The notes beneath the pieces are model-generated. The model made no database searches and was not told the DNA's origin. It saw only the letters and a list, made by a program, of their open reading frames with translations. Of a DNA stretch of 60,921 nucleotides, positions 48,923 to 56,429 are shown in pieces. The stretch spans positions 1-60,921 of the IMG/VR virus record IMGVR_UViG_3300044491_001212; one strand, given 5' to 3'. Source of the DNA: a virus. Positions within the stretch are counted from its first letter, which is position 1. Each line of letters begins with the position of its first letter. The position numbers and the translations under genes are program-made.

Positions 48923-49692
48923 TGAGTTTTCTAGATAATATCCTGATATTTGATACTGAGTATACAAAGGTTAGAGTTGGTGATAAGAAGGACGGTGGTT
49001 ATGTCGTCCTTGAAGAAGTCTCTCTAGATACTGAGACTCTCTACTCCTATGGTGTAGAAACTAACTCTTCCTTTGAGTCTGAGTTTGTGAGAAGGTTTGA
49101 CTGTAATGCAGTTCTATTTGATCACACTGTAGATAATGCAGCAGAAAACAATGATAGGTTCACCTTTGTAAAGGAGGGTCTATCAGATCATAAACATGAT
49201 CAGTTTGATTGTCTTCCTAATCACCTGTCTAGATTTGGTGATCCAGATCGTAAGACACTCAAGATGGATGTTGAGTGGTGTGAGTGGGATGTGTTTGATA
49301 CACTCTCAGACTTTACTATTGGAGACTTTGATCAGATCCTGTGTGAGATTCACATGATTCCTGTGGACTACAATGGTTCTCATACACCATACTTCACTGA
49401 CTTTCATAAGTTTGTGTATGATGGTGTGAATAACATGTTGTTCAATAAGTATCAAAGGGTATTAGATAGACTCCAACAACATTATTATGTGTATCATGTA
49501 CACATTAACAACTCCATTCCATGTAACCAGTATCGTGGTGAAGACATCCCACCACTGGTAGAACTTAGTTTGGTGAACAAGTCCCTTGTAAAGAACCCCA
49601 CATACTGTGTTGACAACTTCCCTGTGGATGGGTTAGACTATCCAAATAAGACCGATCGTCCTGACATTACTCACATCAAATGGAATCAATGA
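48922..49692 (+). CDS. SAM methyltransferase (Methyltransf_22-like)
   Basis: The 256-residue protein has VRVGDKKDGGYVVLEE, TLYSYGVETNSSFE and LKMDVEWCEWDVFDTL, a pattern seen in the Methyltransf_22/METTL24 type. It probably acts on a sugar or lipid. It follows transketolase by one base overlap. Confidence 0.68.
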   Translation: MSFLDNILIFDTEYTKVRVGDKKDGGYVVLEEVSLDTETLYSYGVETNSSFESEFVRRFDCNAVLFDHTVDNAAENNDRFTFVKEGLSDHKHDQFDCLPNHLSRFGDPDRKTLKMDVEWCEWDVFDTLSDFTIGDFDQILCEIHMIPVDYNGSHTPYFTDFHKFVYDGVNNMLFNKYQRVLDRLQQHYYVYHVHINNSIPCNQYRGEDIPPLVELSLVNKSLVKNPTYCVDNFPVDGLDYPNKTDRPDITHIKWNQ

Positions 49693-50420
49693 TTGACATC
49701 CTAATAATAGGAGACGGGTGTATGGATTCATATACCTATTGTGATACTCATAGACTTGCACCTGAGGCACCTGTTCCTGTATTGGATGTAGTTAGTGTTG
49801 AGGAAATGCCTGGAATGGCAATGAATGTATATGAGAATGTATGTGCATTCAACCCATCATGTCACTATGTGACGAATGAGAACTGGGCAGAGGTTATAAA
49901 GAATAGATATGTTCATACCAAATCCAATCAACACTTTGTGAGGATTGATAGTGGATCTATCGATGAAAGAGTTGATCTCAATTCATTAGAGTTGGATAGG
50001 TATCAAACTGTAATCATTTCTGATTACGATAAAGGATTTTTACATCGTGATGATATTGAGTATATATGCACTAATCATCCACAGGTATTTCTCGACACTA
50101 AGAAGGTGTTGGATACCTGGTCTTTTAATGCAAAGTTCATCAAGATCAATCAACACGAGTATGAAAAGTCACAGAACTATGTGGACAGTATAGGAAAAGA
50201 CCAAGTTATCAAGACCATGGGTGGACAAGGTTGTGTGTTCCGTGATAAAATATATCCTGTTGATAAGGTAGAGGTTCTGGACGTGTCTGGTGCTGGTGAC
50301 ACATTCATTGCATCATTGGCTCACAGATACACAACGATGAATGACATCGAGAAGGCTATCAACTTTGCAAACTACTGTGCATCACAAGTCGTACAAATGA
50401 GAGGAACAACTACACTATGA
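49689..50420 (+). CDS. PfkB-type kinase, HldE kinase-like
   Basis: The 243-residue protein has DGCMDSYTYCDTHRLAPEAPVPVL at its start, close to the HldE/RfaE kinase opening (RLxPEAPVPV), and the C-terminal VSGAGDTFIA signature of PfkB kinases. It would phosphorylate heptose 7-phosphate to the 1,7-bisphosphate. It is shorter than HldE kinase (about 310). ATG 49689 gives an ATGA overlap; 49680 is an alternative. Confidence 0.82.
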   Translation: MIDILIIGDGCMDSYTYCDTHRLAPEAPVPVLDVVSVEEMPGMAMNVYENVCAFNPSCHYVTNENWAEVIKNRYVHTKSNQHFVRIDSGSIDERVDLNSLELDRYQTVIISDYDKGFLHRDDIEYICTNHPQVFLDTKKVLDTWSFNAKFIKINQHEYEKSQNYVDSIGKDQVIKTMGGQGCVFRDKIYPVDKVEVLDVSGAGDTFIASLAHRYTTMNDIEKAINFANYCASQVVQMRGTTTL

Positions 50421-51226
50421 AGGTTATTCTTACAGGATCAGAAGGTTTCATTGGTAAGAACTTAAAGAAGGTTCTTGAACAGGTGTGGGAAGTTATTGAG
50501 ATTGATAAGAATAATTGTTGGGAAGTGTTCTCTTGGGAACGTGAACAATGGAATGATGTGGAATGTATCTTCCACATGGGTGCCCTCTCTGATACCACTG
50601 AGACGGATCCTATGAGGGTCAATGATATGAATGTGAAGTATACACTATGTTTATTTCAGATTGCAATTGCAAAGGGTATTCCAGTCAAGTATGCATCCTC
50701 TGCTAGTGTATATGGAAACAACATGTTTGGTAGTCCCAGTCCACTAAACTTCTATGCACTTTCTAAACTCACTGTTGATTACTGGGTAGAAGATCACTTG
50801 GATGAGTTTTCACATATCCAAGGGTTTAGGTTCTTCAATGTATATGGTGATGGTGAAGAGGATAAGTTGAAGAGAAACCAATCTTCTCCTGTATCTAAGT
50901 TCATTGATCAGGCCAAAACAACTGGTAAGATCAAAGTGTTTGAACGTTCTGATGATTTCTTACGTGACTTTATTTGTGTAGATGATGTGATCGAAATCAT
51001 GATGGATAATGATAAACCATCTGGTGTGTATGATCTGGGTACATGTAATCCTATCTCATTCCAAGAAGTTGCAGAGATTGTTGCAGAAGAATATCATGCA
51101 GAGATTGAAGAGATCCCATTCCCTGCTCACCTTGTAGGAAAGTATCAAGTATATACTTGTTCTTCAGAAGATTGGGAACACGAATATAAATCAGTAAGAG
51201 ATTATGTCAAAAATAGTTTGGGTTAA
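50417..51226 (+). CDS. HldD-like ADP-heptose epimerase (extended SDR)
   Basis: The 269-residue enzyme has GSEGFIGKN (NAD loop), SSASVYG, FYALSKLTVD (Y-x3-K), the DFLRDFICVDDV segment and a C-terminal IEEIPFPAHLVGKYQVYTCS, which closely follows ADP-L-glycero-D-manno-heptose 6-epimerase (HldD). It inverts the 6-position of ADP-heptose. It lies between the kinase and nucleotidyltransferase. Confidence 0.85.
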   Translation: MKVILTGSEGFIGKNLKKVLEQVWEVIEIDKNNCWEVFSWEREQWNDVECIFHMGALSDTTETDPMRVNDMNVKYTLCLFQIAIAKGIPVKYASSASVYGNNMFGSPSPLNFYALSKLTVDYWVEDHLDEFSHIQGFRFFNVYGDGEEDKLKRNQSSPVSKFIDQAKTTGKIKVFERSDDFLRDFICVDDVIEIMMDNDKPSGVYDLGTCNPISFQEVAEIVAEEYHAEIEEIPFPAHLVGKYQVYTCSSEDWEHEYKSVRDYVKNSLG

Positions 51227-51614
51227 TGGTTGTTACGATCTTATTCATCCTGGTCACATCGAACTTCTCAAAGTCGGAAAGTCCCTCTCTGAAGGGGGAC
51301 AACTCATTGTTGGTCTCGACTCCGATCGAAAGATTAGAGAGGACAAAGGTGAAACACGTCCTATAAATACCTTCAAAGATCGTAAGGTATTGTTAGAGTC
51401 CATACGATACGTGGATCTTGTGTTAGAATTTGATACAAGGACTGAGTTAGAACAACTCATCGAATTATACAACCCTGATATTTTATTAGATGGAGGAGAC
51501 TGGCGTGAACATGAAGGGGTGGGAAGAAACTTTGCGAAAGAAGTTCGGTTCTTCAACAGAGTCGGGGGATACTCATCAACAGAAATCATCAGAAGGTGCA
51601 AACAATCCAATTAA
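51204..51614 (+). CDS. HldE nucleotidyltransferase-like protein
   Basis: The 136-residue protein has NGCYDLIHPGHIELL (HxGH), GLDSDRKIREDKG, RPINTFKDRKVLLE and the final GGYSSTEIIRR. This is the HldE C-terminal/RfaE2 type that attaches a nucleotide to heptose 1-phosphate. It is separate from the kinase, as in split RfaE1/RfaE2 systems. It overlaps HldD-like by 23 bases. Confidence 0.85.
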   Translation: MSKIVWVNGCYDLIHPGHIELLKVGKSLSEGGQLIVGLDSDRKIREDKGETRPINTFKDRKVLLESIRYVDLVLEFDTRTELEQLIELYNPDILLDGGDWREHEGVGRNFAKEVRFFNRVGGYSSTEIIRRCKQSN

Positions 51615-51951
51615 GTTTGTTCCTAAAGGATGGGGCTGGGAGAAGTGGTTGGTAAACTGCCCATTGTATTGTGGAAAGATTCTCTTCTTTGCTCAGGGTA
51701 AGAAGTGTTCATGGCACTACCATGAAAAGAAGGATGAGGTATTCTATGTCCACAAAGGTGCAATAGATGTTCTCTATTCCTATCAGGATAACCCAGAGAT
51801 TGCTGACACACTTCTCTTAGTTGAAGGAGATAAGTTTCATGTTCCTACTGGTATGAGACATCAAATGTATGCATTGAAAGACACAGAGTTGTTTGAGTTC
51901 TCGACAGAGCACTTCGACTCTGATAGTATTCGTTTAAAGAAAGGAGACTGA
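51505..51951 (+). CDS. cupin domain protein
   Basis: The 148-residue protein has a cupin core: WHYHEKKDEVFYVHKG and HVPTGMRHQMYA supply the His and Glu metal ligands. The conserved part begins near KGWGWEKWL. Upstream residues are read out of frame from the overlapping gene and look non-conserved. GTG 51505, six bases after GAGGAG, is chosen; ATG 51511 and 51490 are options. It may be a sugar isomerase or epimerase-type cupin. Confidence 0.75.
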   Translation: MNMKGWEETLRKKFGSSTESGDTHQQKSSEGANNPIKFVPKGWGWEKWLVNCPLYCGKILFFAQGKKCSWHYHEKKDEVFYVHKGAIDVLYSYQDNPEIADTLLLVEGDKFHVPTGMRHQMYALKDTELFEFSTEHFDSDSIRLKKGD

Positions 51952-52283
51952 TGAGGTATTGTTTTGACATTGATGGAACTATCTGTGATACTCCTATGAC
52001 AGATGATCCAAGATTCCCTGGTTATCTAACTGCAGAACCACGTAGGAAGGTGATCAAAAAGATCAATGAGTTATATGATGAAGGACACTATATCATCCTA
52101 CAAACTGCAAGAGGTTCCAAGTCTGGTATTGATTGGGGTGATCTAACTCTTTCACAACTTGACGATTGGGGGGTAAAATATAATCATCTGATGCCTATGT
52201 TTAGTAAGCCAGATGCTGATATCTTTATCGATGATAAAGGTTTGAATGCTTATGATTGGATTGAGAAGGAAGGACTTCAGTAA
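51951..52283 (+). CDS. short HAD-family phosphatase
   Basis: The 110-residue protein has the catalytic FDIDGTICDT, a Thr in LQTARG and IDDKGLNAYDW for metal binding. It is shorter than GmhB (about 190), so it belongs to small capsular-polysaccharide phosphatases, but it could do the heptose bisphosphate step. It overlaps both neighbours by one base. Confidence 0.82.
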   Translation: MRYCFDIDGTICDTPMTDDPRFPGYLTAEPRRKVIKKINELYDEGHYIILQTARGSKSGIDWGDLTLSQLDDWGVKYNHLMPMFSKPDADIFIDDKGLNAYDWIEKEGLQ

Positions 52284-53077
52284 TGGATAAGAATAAGTCA
52301 GTATTCAAGACCAAGGGTATGGGCCCTATCTACTACATCAATCTGGATGATCAACCAGAGAGACGTGAGTTTATGGAGAACCAGTTTAAGTACTGGGAGA
52401 TAGAGAACTACACCAGAGTGTCTGCCTATGATGGTAGAGAAGATGATCTAAGTGATATCATCAAGGGTAGGTATCCTGAGATGATGTCATCTGGTGAGAT
52501 TGGTTGCACTACATCACATCTCAAAGCTATCAAACAATTCTATGATAGTGGAGAACCATATGCAATTATGATGGAAGATGATTGTAGTTTAGATCTCATC
52601 AAGTATTGGAACTTTAGTTGGAGGGATTTCTATTGCAAACTACCCTATGATTGGGATGTATGTCAGATTGCAATCATCTGTACTGGTGATATTAATATCA
52701 AGGTTCATAAGAGATTTGTGAATGAGTTCTCCACTGCCTGTTATCTAATCACAAGACACCATGCAGAGAAGATGATTCGTCTTCATTGTCGTGGTGAGAA
52801 ATACAAACTAGACAATGGTGTAAGACCACGACCAGTTGCAGATGACCTCCTGTATAACTCAGGTAATACCTACGCTCTCCCTCTTCTCTTGTATCACATC
52901 CCATTGGGTAGTAGTATCCATCCAGAACACGTTGATGCCTTTCACAAGGGAAACTATGATGCTCAGTGGAACTTCTGGACACAGAAGGGAGCACAACTAG
53001 GTATTGATGAACTGATGGATTATGATCCATATCTTGGTAGAGTATCAGCATCTTCTAACCAACCGAACCAAAGTTGA
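52283..53077 (+). CDS. GT25 family glycosyltransferase
   Basis: The 264-residue protein has GPIYYINLDDQPERREFMENQF, reduced to YYINLDDQPERR, SSGEIGCTTSHLKA and IMMEDDCSL, the landmarks of GT25 lipooligosaccharide galactosyltransferases. It ends the glycan cluster. Its C-terminus is Ser/Asn-rich. Confidence 0.88.
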   Translation: MDKNKSVFKTKGMGPIYYINLDDQPERREFMENQFKYWEIENYTRVSAYDGREDDLSDIIKGRYPEMMSSGEIGCTTSHLKAIKQFYDSGEPYAIMMEDDCSLDLIKYWNFSWRDFYCKLPYDWDVCQIAIICTGDINIKVHKRFVNEFSTACYLITRHHAEKMIRLHCRGEKYKLDNGVRPRPVADDLLYNSGNTYALPLLLYHIPLGSSIHPEHVDAFHKGNYDAQWNFWTQKGAQLGIDELMDYDPYLGRVSASSNQPNQS

Positions 53078-53100
53078 TCGGTTTAGTGATTTAATACTAT

Positions 53101-53108
53101 AATAAATA
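53101..53108 (+). promoter_or_regulatory. late promoter box AATAAATA
   Basis: A one-mismatch late box after the glycan cluster, about 145 bases before the exported protein at 53253. Confidence 0.4.
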
Positions 53109-53115
53109 AAACAGA

Positions 53116-53144
53116 TTTACGTTAAGTAATAATATTTGTATAAT
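53116..53144 (+). promoter_or_regulatory. sigma70-like promoter
   Basis: TTTACG (53116-53121), a 17-bp spacer, TATAAT (53139-53144) with TG just upstream. Transcription would start near 53151. Confidence 0.6.
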
Positions 53145-53188
53145 GCCCTACCCTCGCGTCACTTAGGTTTGGGGCATTTAGTTCAAAC

Positions 53189-53210
53189 AGAGACAAGTCG
53201 AGTCTCTTTT
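53189..53210 (+). terminator. short hairpin with T tract (attenuator or sRNA terminator)
   Basis: AGAGAC (53189-53194) pairs with GTCTCT (53202-53207) and TTTT follows. It lies between the promoter and the gene at 53253, so it may end a roughly 60-base RNA or attenuate the gene. Confidence 0.5.
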
Positions 53211-53252
53211 CATCCGTGGGTTAAACTCTACGAGACAAAAAGGTAAACAAAC

Positions 53253-53624
53253 ATGTTCAAATCAACAATCGCTGCAGCTGGTCTGGCTGTTGTCGCTCTC
53301 GCCCCTACTGCCGCATTTGCTGGTCCCTATGTAAACATCGAATCCAATTCTGGTTTCGTTGGTTCTGATTACGGTTCGACCGTAACGGACGCTCACGTAG
53401 GTTATGAAGGATCCGCTGGAGATAACGCTGGTTATTACGTTCAGGCTGGACCTGCACTCGTAAGCATCGATGGTGAAGACCTCGAAACCGAACTGTCCGG
53501 TAAGGCTGGTATTGGTTTTGACGTTTCTGAGTCCGTCAATGTCTATGGTGAGGTTTCTTTCCTGACCGATGGTAGTGATGACGCTAACTATGGCACCAAG
53601 CTTGGTGTTAAGTTCACGTTCTGA
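53253..53624 (+). CDS. exported beta-rich protein (porin-like)
   Basis: The 123-residue protein has a signal peptide (MFKSTIAAAGLAVVALAPTAAFA) and a mature chain of alternating short strands with Gly/Asp turns that ends in Phe (GVKFTF), typical of outer-membrane beta proteins. It is too short for a full porin, so it may be a small barrel or surface protein. Its C/G-rich codons differ from the flanks and suggest strong expression or host origin. A terminator follows. Confidence 0.68.
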   Translation: MFKSTIAAAGLAVVALAPTAAFAGPYVNIESNSGFVGSDYGSTVTDAHVGYEGSAGDNAGYYVQAGPALVSIDGEDLETELSGKAGIGFDVSESVNVYGEVSFLTDGSDDANYGTKLGVKFTF

Positions 53625-53646
53625 TCAACTTATATCTAATATAACT

Positions 53647-53672
53647 AGAGGGTCGTGAGACCCTCTTTTTTT
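53647..53672 (+). terminator. rho-independent terminator
   Basis: AGAGGGTC (53647-53654), GTGA loop, GACCCTCT (53659-53666) and a run of T. Confidence 0.92.
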
Positions 53673-53879
53673 ATGAAAAGTTATATTATAAAACTTATAT
53701 CACATCCAATAACACACTTCAATATTCTTACTATTGGAATGCTTATTATAGTGGGTATGTCACACAACCATGCTCACTTCACAATGAATCAAGATGCGGA
53801 TTCTTATGTTAAACAATGGTGTAGATCATCATCAGAAAACAAAAAGATTTGTGTTCGTTATGGCACAAACGATGATTGA
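53673..53879 (+). CDS. small membrane protein, uncertain
   Basis: The 68-residue frame (MKSYIIKLISHPITHFNILT) has one hydrophobic segment (ILTIGMLIIVGM) and a polar tail with two Cys. It begins right at the T tract of a terminator and has no ribosome site, so expression is doubtful. The next promoter starts right after it. Confidence 0.4.
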   Translation: MKSYIIKLISHPITHFNILTIGMLIIVGMSHNHAHFTMNQDADSYVKQWCRSSSENKKICVRYGTNDD

Positions 53880-53883
53880 TGAT

Positions 53884-53912
53884 TTGACAAATGTTAAGAA
53901 AACATATATAAT
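53884..53912 (+). promoter_or_regulatory. perfect consensus sigma70 promoter for hli
   Basis: TTGACA (53884-53889), exactly 17 bp, TATAAT (53907-53912). It drives the hli micro-operon in the early phase. Confidence 0.92.
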
Positions 53913-53944
53913 ACAACATAACATAACTTAACACAAAGGAGATT

Positions 53945-54154
53945 ATGACTGTAACTACTAATGAGAGAGGACAGAATAATCTGTTCGCTAAGGAGCCTAC
54001 AATGTATGTTTCTAAGACTGATGCTGAAAGATACGGTTATGAATCCTATGCAGAAAAGGCAGAGAAACTCAATGGTCGTGCCGCGATGGTTGGTTTCTTC
54101 TTCGCTATCTTCTCATACTCACTGACTGGCAATCTTTTCTTCGGTCTTATCTAA
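53945..54154 (+). CDS. hli: high-light-inducible protein (HLIP) 1
   Basis: The 69-residue protein has the chlorophyll-binding helix motif AEKLNGRAAMVGFFFA and a C-terminal LTGNLFFGLI. HLIPs bind chlorophyll and carotenoid in thylakoids and protect photosystems under excess light. AAAGGAG stands six bases before the ATG. Its polar N-terminus (about 35 residues) is longer than in HLIP 2. Confidence 0.93.
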   Translation: MTVTTNERGQNNLFAKEPTMYVSKTDAERYGYESYAEKAEKLNGRAAMVGFFFAIFSYSLTGNLFFGLI

Positions 54155-54237
54155 TGGCATTACTGGCATTATCTGGTATACTATTAGCCACCTTCGCAGG
54201 TGCAGCTCTACTCACACAAACAGGAGACGAATCATGA
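54154..54237 (+). CDS. 27-residue membrane microprotein
   Basis: A TAATG overlap with hli 1 opens a frame of one hydrophobic helix (LLALSGILLATFAGAALL) and a short tail. Its size and single helix resemble small photosystem subunits, but no known one matches. It shares four bases with the next hli. Translation coupling supports it as a gene. Confidence 0.6.
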   Translation: MALLALSGILLATFAGAALLTQTGDES

Positions 54238-54341
54238 ACGAAAACGCAGAACGCATCAACGGTTGGGCAGCAATGCTCGGTATCATTGCAGCTATTGGAG
54301 CCTATGCTACCACGGGCCAGCTAATTCCGGGAATCTGGTGA
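54234..54341 (+). CDS. hli: minimal high-light-inducible protein (HLIP) 2
   Basis: The 35-residue protein is an HLIP stripped to its pigment helix: NAERINGWAAMLGIIAA then GAYATTGQLIPGIW. The charged Glu, Asn and Arg-replaced-by-Gly/Trp positions match cyanophage HLIPs with the TTGQ-IPGIW ending. It begins at the ATGA of the previous stop. Confidence 0.88.
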   Translation: MNENAERINGWAAMLGIIAAIGAYATTGQLIPGIW

Positions 54342-54460
54342 GAATTTACCTGGGACTATTAGTAGGATTCGTCATCGCATACTTATTATTAGATGTTACA
54401 GATGACGATGATGACATGGACGGGGGCATGATGGTTCCCGCATATCAAGGATCCCAATAA
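54338..54460 (+). CDS. 40-residue membrane microprotein with Asp run
   Basis: GTG 54338 overlaps the HLIP 2 stop (GTGA). The product has one helix (YLGLLVGFVIAYLLL) then DVTDDDDDMDGGMMVPAY. Similar small proteins follow hli genes in cyanophages. The Asp run may bind cations. Its last codons lie in the terminator stem. Confidence 0.7.
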   Translation: MRIYLGLLVGFVIAYLLLDVTDDDDDMDGGMMVPAYQGSQ

Positions 54461-54475
54461 GGGATCCTTTTTTTC
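54447..54475 (+). terminator. rho-independent terminator of the hli operon
   Basis: AAGGATCCC (54447-54455), AATAA loop, GGGATCCTT (54461-54469) and a T run. Its 5' arm is in the last codons of the 40-residue gene. Confidence 0.92.
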
Positions 54476-54481
54476 TAAATA
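54474..54481 (+). promoter_or_regulatory. possible late promoter box TCTAAATA
   Basis: A one-mismatch TATAAATA at the T tract, 22 bases before the gene at 54503. A CTGGT/ACCAG hairpin lies between. Confidence 0.4.
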
Positions 54482-54502
54482 CTGGTGCCACACCAGCACA
54501 CC

Positions 54503-54958
54503 ATGGAAGAAAAGAAACTTGAAGAGAAGAAGAAAGGTCTTCTTGGTAAGATTAAAGAAGCAACAGATGACAAGGAAGAACAACTAGCCATCCTATCTAC
54601 ATTTGTGAGATTGGGTATTCTGGTTTGGTCAGGTGGTATTCTCACGTTGGCTTACATACAACTCCCCCCAGCTCTTGGTATTCCCGAACAAAAACTAGAT
54701 CCAACTTTTATTGCCAGTGTCTTCACTGGAGTTTTAGCTACCTTCGGCGTTCAGGCAGCTAAGAAGAATGGAGATGGAACCTATAAATCACAAGCTGCAG
54801 CTGTTGGTGGCATCACCAAGGCTGATCTACAAGAACTCATCAATGTTGCCAAAGAGACAGCACCAGCACAAGTGATTAGAGTAGAACAAGCTCCACTAGT
54901 AATCTCTGCAGTTCAACCTAAAGATGCCAAGACAGATAAGGGAAATCAGAACACCTAG
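54503..54958 (+). CDS. membrane protein, possibly virion or lysis related
   Basis: The 151-residue protein has a charged helical N-terminus (KKLEEKKKGLLGKIKEATDDKEE), two hydrophobic segments (LGILVWSGGILTLAYIQLP; FIASVFTGVLATFGVQAA) and an Ala/Val/Lys-rich tail. The two-helix shape would allow a holin, but no family is clear. ATG 54503 has no strong ribosome site. Confidence 0.6.
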   Translation: MEEKKLEEKKKGLLGKIKEATDDKEEQLAILSTFVRLGILVWSGGILTLAYIQLPPALGIPEQKLDPTFIASVFTGVLATFGVQAAKKNGDGTYKSQAAAVGGITKADLQELINVAKETAPAQVIRVEQAPLVISAVQPKDAKTDKGNQNT

Positions 54959-55703
54959 GAATGTAGTATCAGAGTTACCAAAGCCTGTAACTAGTAGAAT
55001 AGAAGTTCCAATACCTGTTGTAAGAGGTTCACAATCCTCTGTAGTGAGAGGTATATCACCACCAGTTGTGAGTATACCTGATACTACTATTGGGTATCCT
55101 ACAATAGATGTTCCAACAGAAGAACAGTTTCAAGGTGATATGTCACCTCAACAACCACAAACTCCTACACCTACTCCTGATACTAGAGACTTACCAACAA
55201 CACCATCACCAGCAATACCTACACAACCTTCCATTGAGGTTGGTGGTGTAGATATTCCTCTTCCTGATCCTGGACCACTAGTTGCAGCAGGTTCTCTTGC
55301 AGTAGTGACTACTGTGGTAACACTTGGTGCAACTATTGCAGTAAGTCAGGCTAAGACTGCCTTAGAACCTATGCTGAAGAAGATGGTACAACCTAAGAAG
55401 AAAAAGATCAAAATTAAACAAGTCAAACCTGTTCTACATTACATACCTAATGAGAATGGAACTGTTGAATGTATTCAATATTCACAGAAGGGTATGAAAG
55501 TATTAGAGGGTGGCATAGAAAAGTTTGAGCAACATCTCAGAGATCAAGTAGAGATAGATGCTCTATGGGAGTATGATAATAAAATCATCATTGATGAGGA
55601 ACTATCAAAGAACCTCACCAAAGAAGGTCAGAAGAGATTCAAAAAGTATTTTGCTTCTCCGAAGGTGATTGCAAAGAAACTTGGGGCAAAGTTATCTTTC
55701 TAG
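54924..55703 (+). CDS. Pro-rich structural protein with membrane segment
   Basis: The 259-residue protein has a Pro/Thr/Ser-rich first half, a hydrophobic stretch (LVAAGSLAVVTTVVTLGATIAV) and a Lys-rich KKKKIKIKQVK followed by an alpha/beta C-terminus. It overlaps the previous gene by 35 bases. Its stop (TAG) interlocks with the stop of a minus-strand gene. A virion role is inferred from similar cyanophage proteins. Confidence 0.6.
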   Translation: MPRQIREIRTPRNVVSELPKPVTSRIEVPIPVVRGSQSSVVRGISPPVVSIPDTTIGYPTIDVPTEEQFQGDMSPQQPQTPTPTPDTRDLPTTPSPAIPTQPSIEVGGVDIPLPDPGPLVAAGSLAVVTTVVTLGATIAVSQAKTALEPMLKKMVQPKKKKIKIKQVKPVLHYIPNENGTVECIQYSQKGMKVLEGGIEKFEQHLRDQVEIDALWEYDNKIIIDEELSKNLTKEGQKRFKKYFASPKVIAKKLGAKLSF

Positions 55704-55834
55704 TCATTATCCATTAAGTTAGCAATAATAATAATGGTTGGTAGCCAGGTGATTATATTCCAAATAGATTGAGTGATCCCAGCTAGGATTACCGAATTTC
55801 TTGGTTTCCTTCTGATCTTTGTCCTTTTCCTCAA
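55700..55834 (-). CDS. 44-residue membrane peptide (candidate, minus strand)
   Basis: Directly after the nuclease TGA a TTG-started frame encodes a basic start (RKRTKIRRKPR) and one hydrophobic helix (SIWNIITWLPTIIIIANL). Its stop CTAG interlocks with the plus-strand gene. The alternative frame from ATG 55838 gives a 39-residue HYYYC ending and looks like a shadow. Confidence 0.4.
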   Translation of the reverse strand: MRKRTKIRRKPRNSVILAGITQSIWNIITWLPTIIIIANLMDND

Positions 55835-56293
55835 TCATACAAGTGTACCATGTGATCTTCTAATCTCTCTTAGAACTTCTAAATCCATATTCTTAGTTCC
55901 TCCGTCATATGCATGAGCATATCCTTCAGTAATCATTTGTTCGTTGAGGGACACATCCGAGTCCCCAACGTATAACCACCCAAGAAGACGACCATATTTA
56001 CCGACCCCACCAACAAGTTCAGTCCTAACAGACAACTCATCATCACCAGCGATAGTACTCTCCAGTTTCTCTTTGAGCCAGTTGGTTGCGTCGATTCCAA
56101 GTGCCTTTTCCTCTAGGTTTTTAGTACGTTTCTCTGGAGTATCTACTCCAGCAACTCTCACTCTTTCTTTCTTATAGAGATCAAACCCTAGATCTATTGT
56201 TACATCAATGGTGTCTCCATCAACTACTCTGTCAATGTTCGTGACTCGGAAGTTGTAACAACTTTTCCGACTTGGTGGTGTCATTGGTGCCAT
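55835..56293 (-). CDS. staphylococcal-nuclease-like (TNase) protein
   Basis: The 152-residue protein has VVDGDTIDVTIDLGF, then VRVAGVDTPEK with the catalytic Arg/Asp pattern, LEEKALG (Glu) and KYGRLLGWLYV (second Arg), the layout of SNase/TNase domains. No signal peptide is visible. The same minus-strand unit includes small membrane proteins. It may degrade host DNA or RNA. Confidence 0.85.
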   Translation of the reverse strand: MAPMTPPSRKSCYNFRVTNIDRVVDGDTIDVTIDLGFDLYKKERVRVAGVDTPEKRTKNLEEKALGIDATNWLKEKLESTIAGDDELSVRTELVGGVGKYGRLLGWLYVGDSDVSLNEQMITEGYAHAYDGGTKNMDLEVLREIRRSHGTLV

Positions 56294-56429
56294 GTTCTAA
56301 CTCATAGAAGGCGGTTCTCATTATGTATAAAATGTAGTAACCAACTCCTATTAGGAGAATAAGGATACACCAGATAACACTCCAAACTGGATCGTTGAAG
56401 TTCTCATGAGTTCTTAGTATTAAATTCAT
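56232..56429 (-). CDS. small membrane protein (minus strand)
   Basis: The 65-residue product has one hydrophobic helix (VIWCILILLIGVGYYILYI) after a short polar start. It overlaps the nuclease gene by 62 bases and the upstream 46-residue gene by ATGA. Function unknown. Confidence 0.6.
   Translation of the reverse strand: MNLILRTHENFNDPVWSVIWCILILLIGVGYYILYIMRTAFYELEHGTNDTTKSEKLLQLPSHEH

Noticed and set aside
51362-51369. Late box TATAAATA inside the nucleotidyltransferase gene
   Set aside because: It is deep in a conserved coding region with no suitable gene 20-40 bases downstream.
54200-54460. An 86-residue plus-strand frame covering the hli region
   Set aside because: Its first half is out of frame with the minimal HLIP. 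Only the GTG 54338 start, overlapping the HLIP stop, gives a sensible product.
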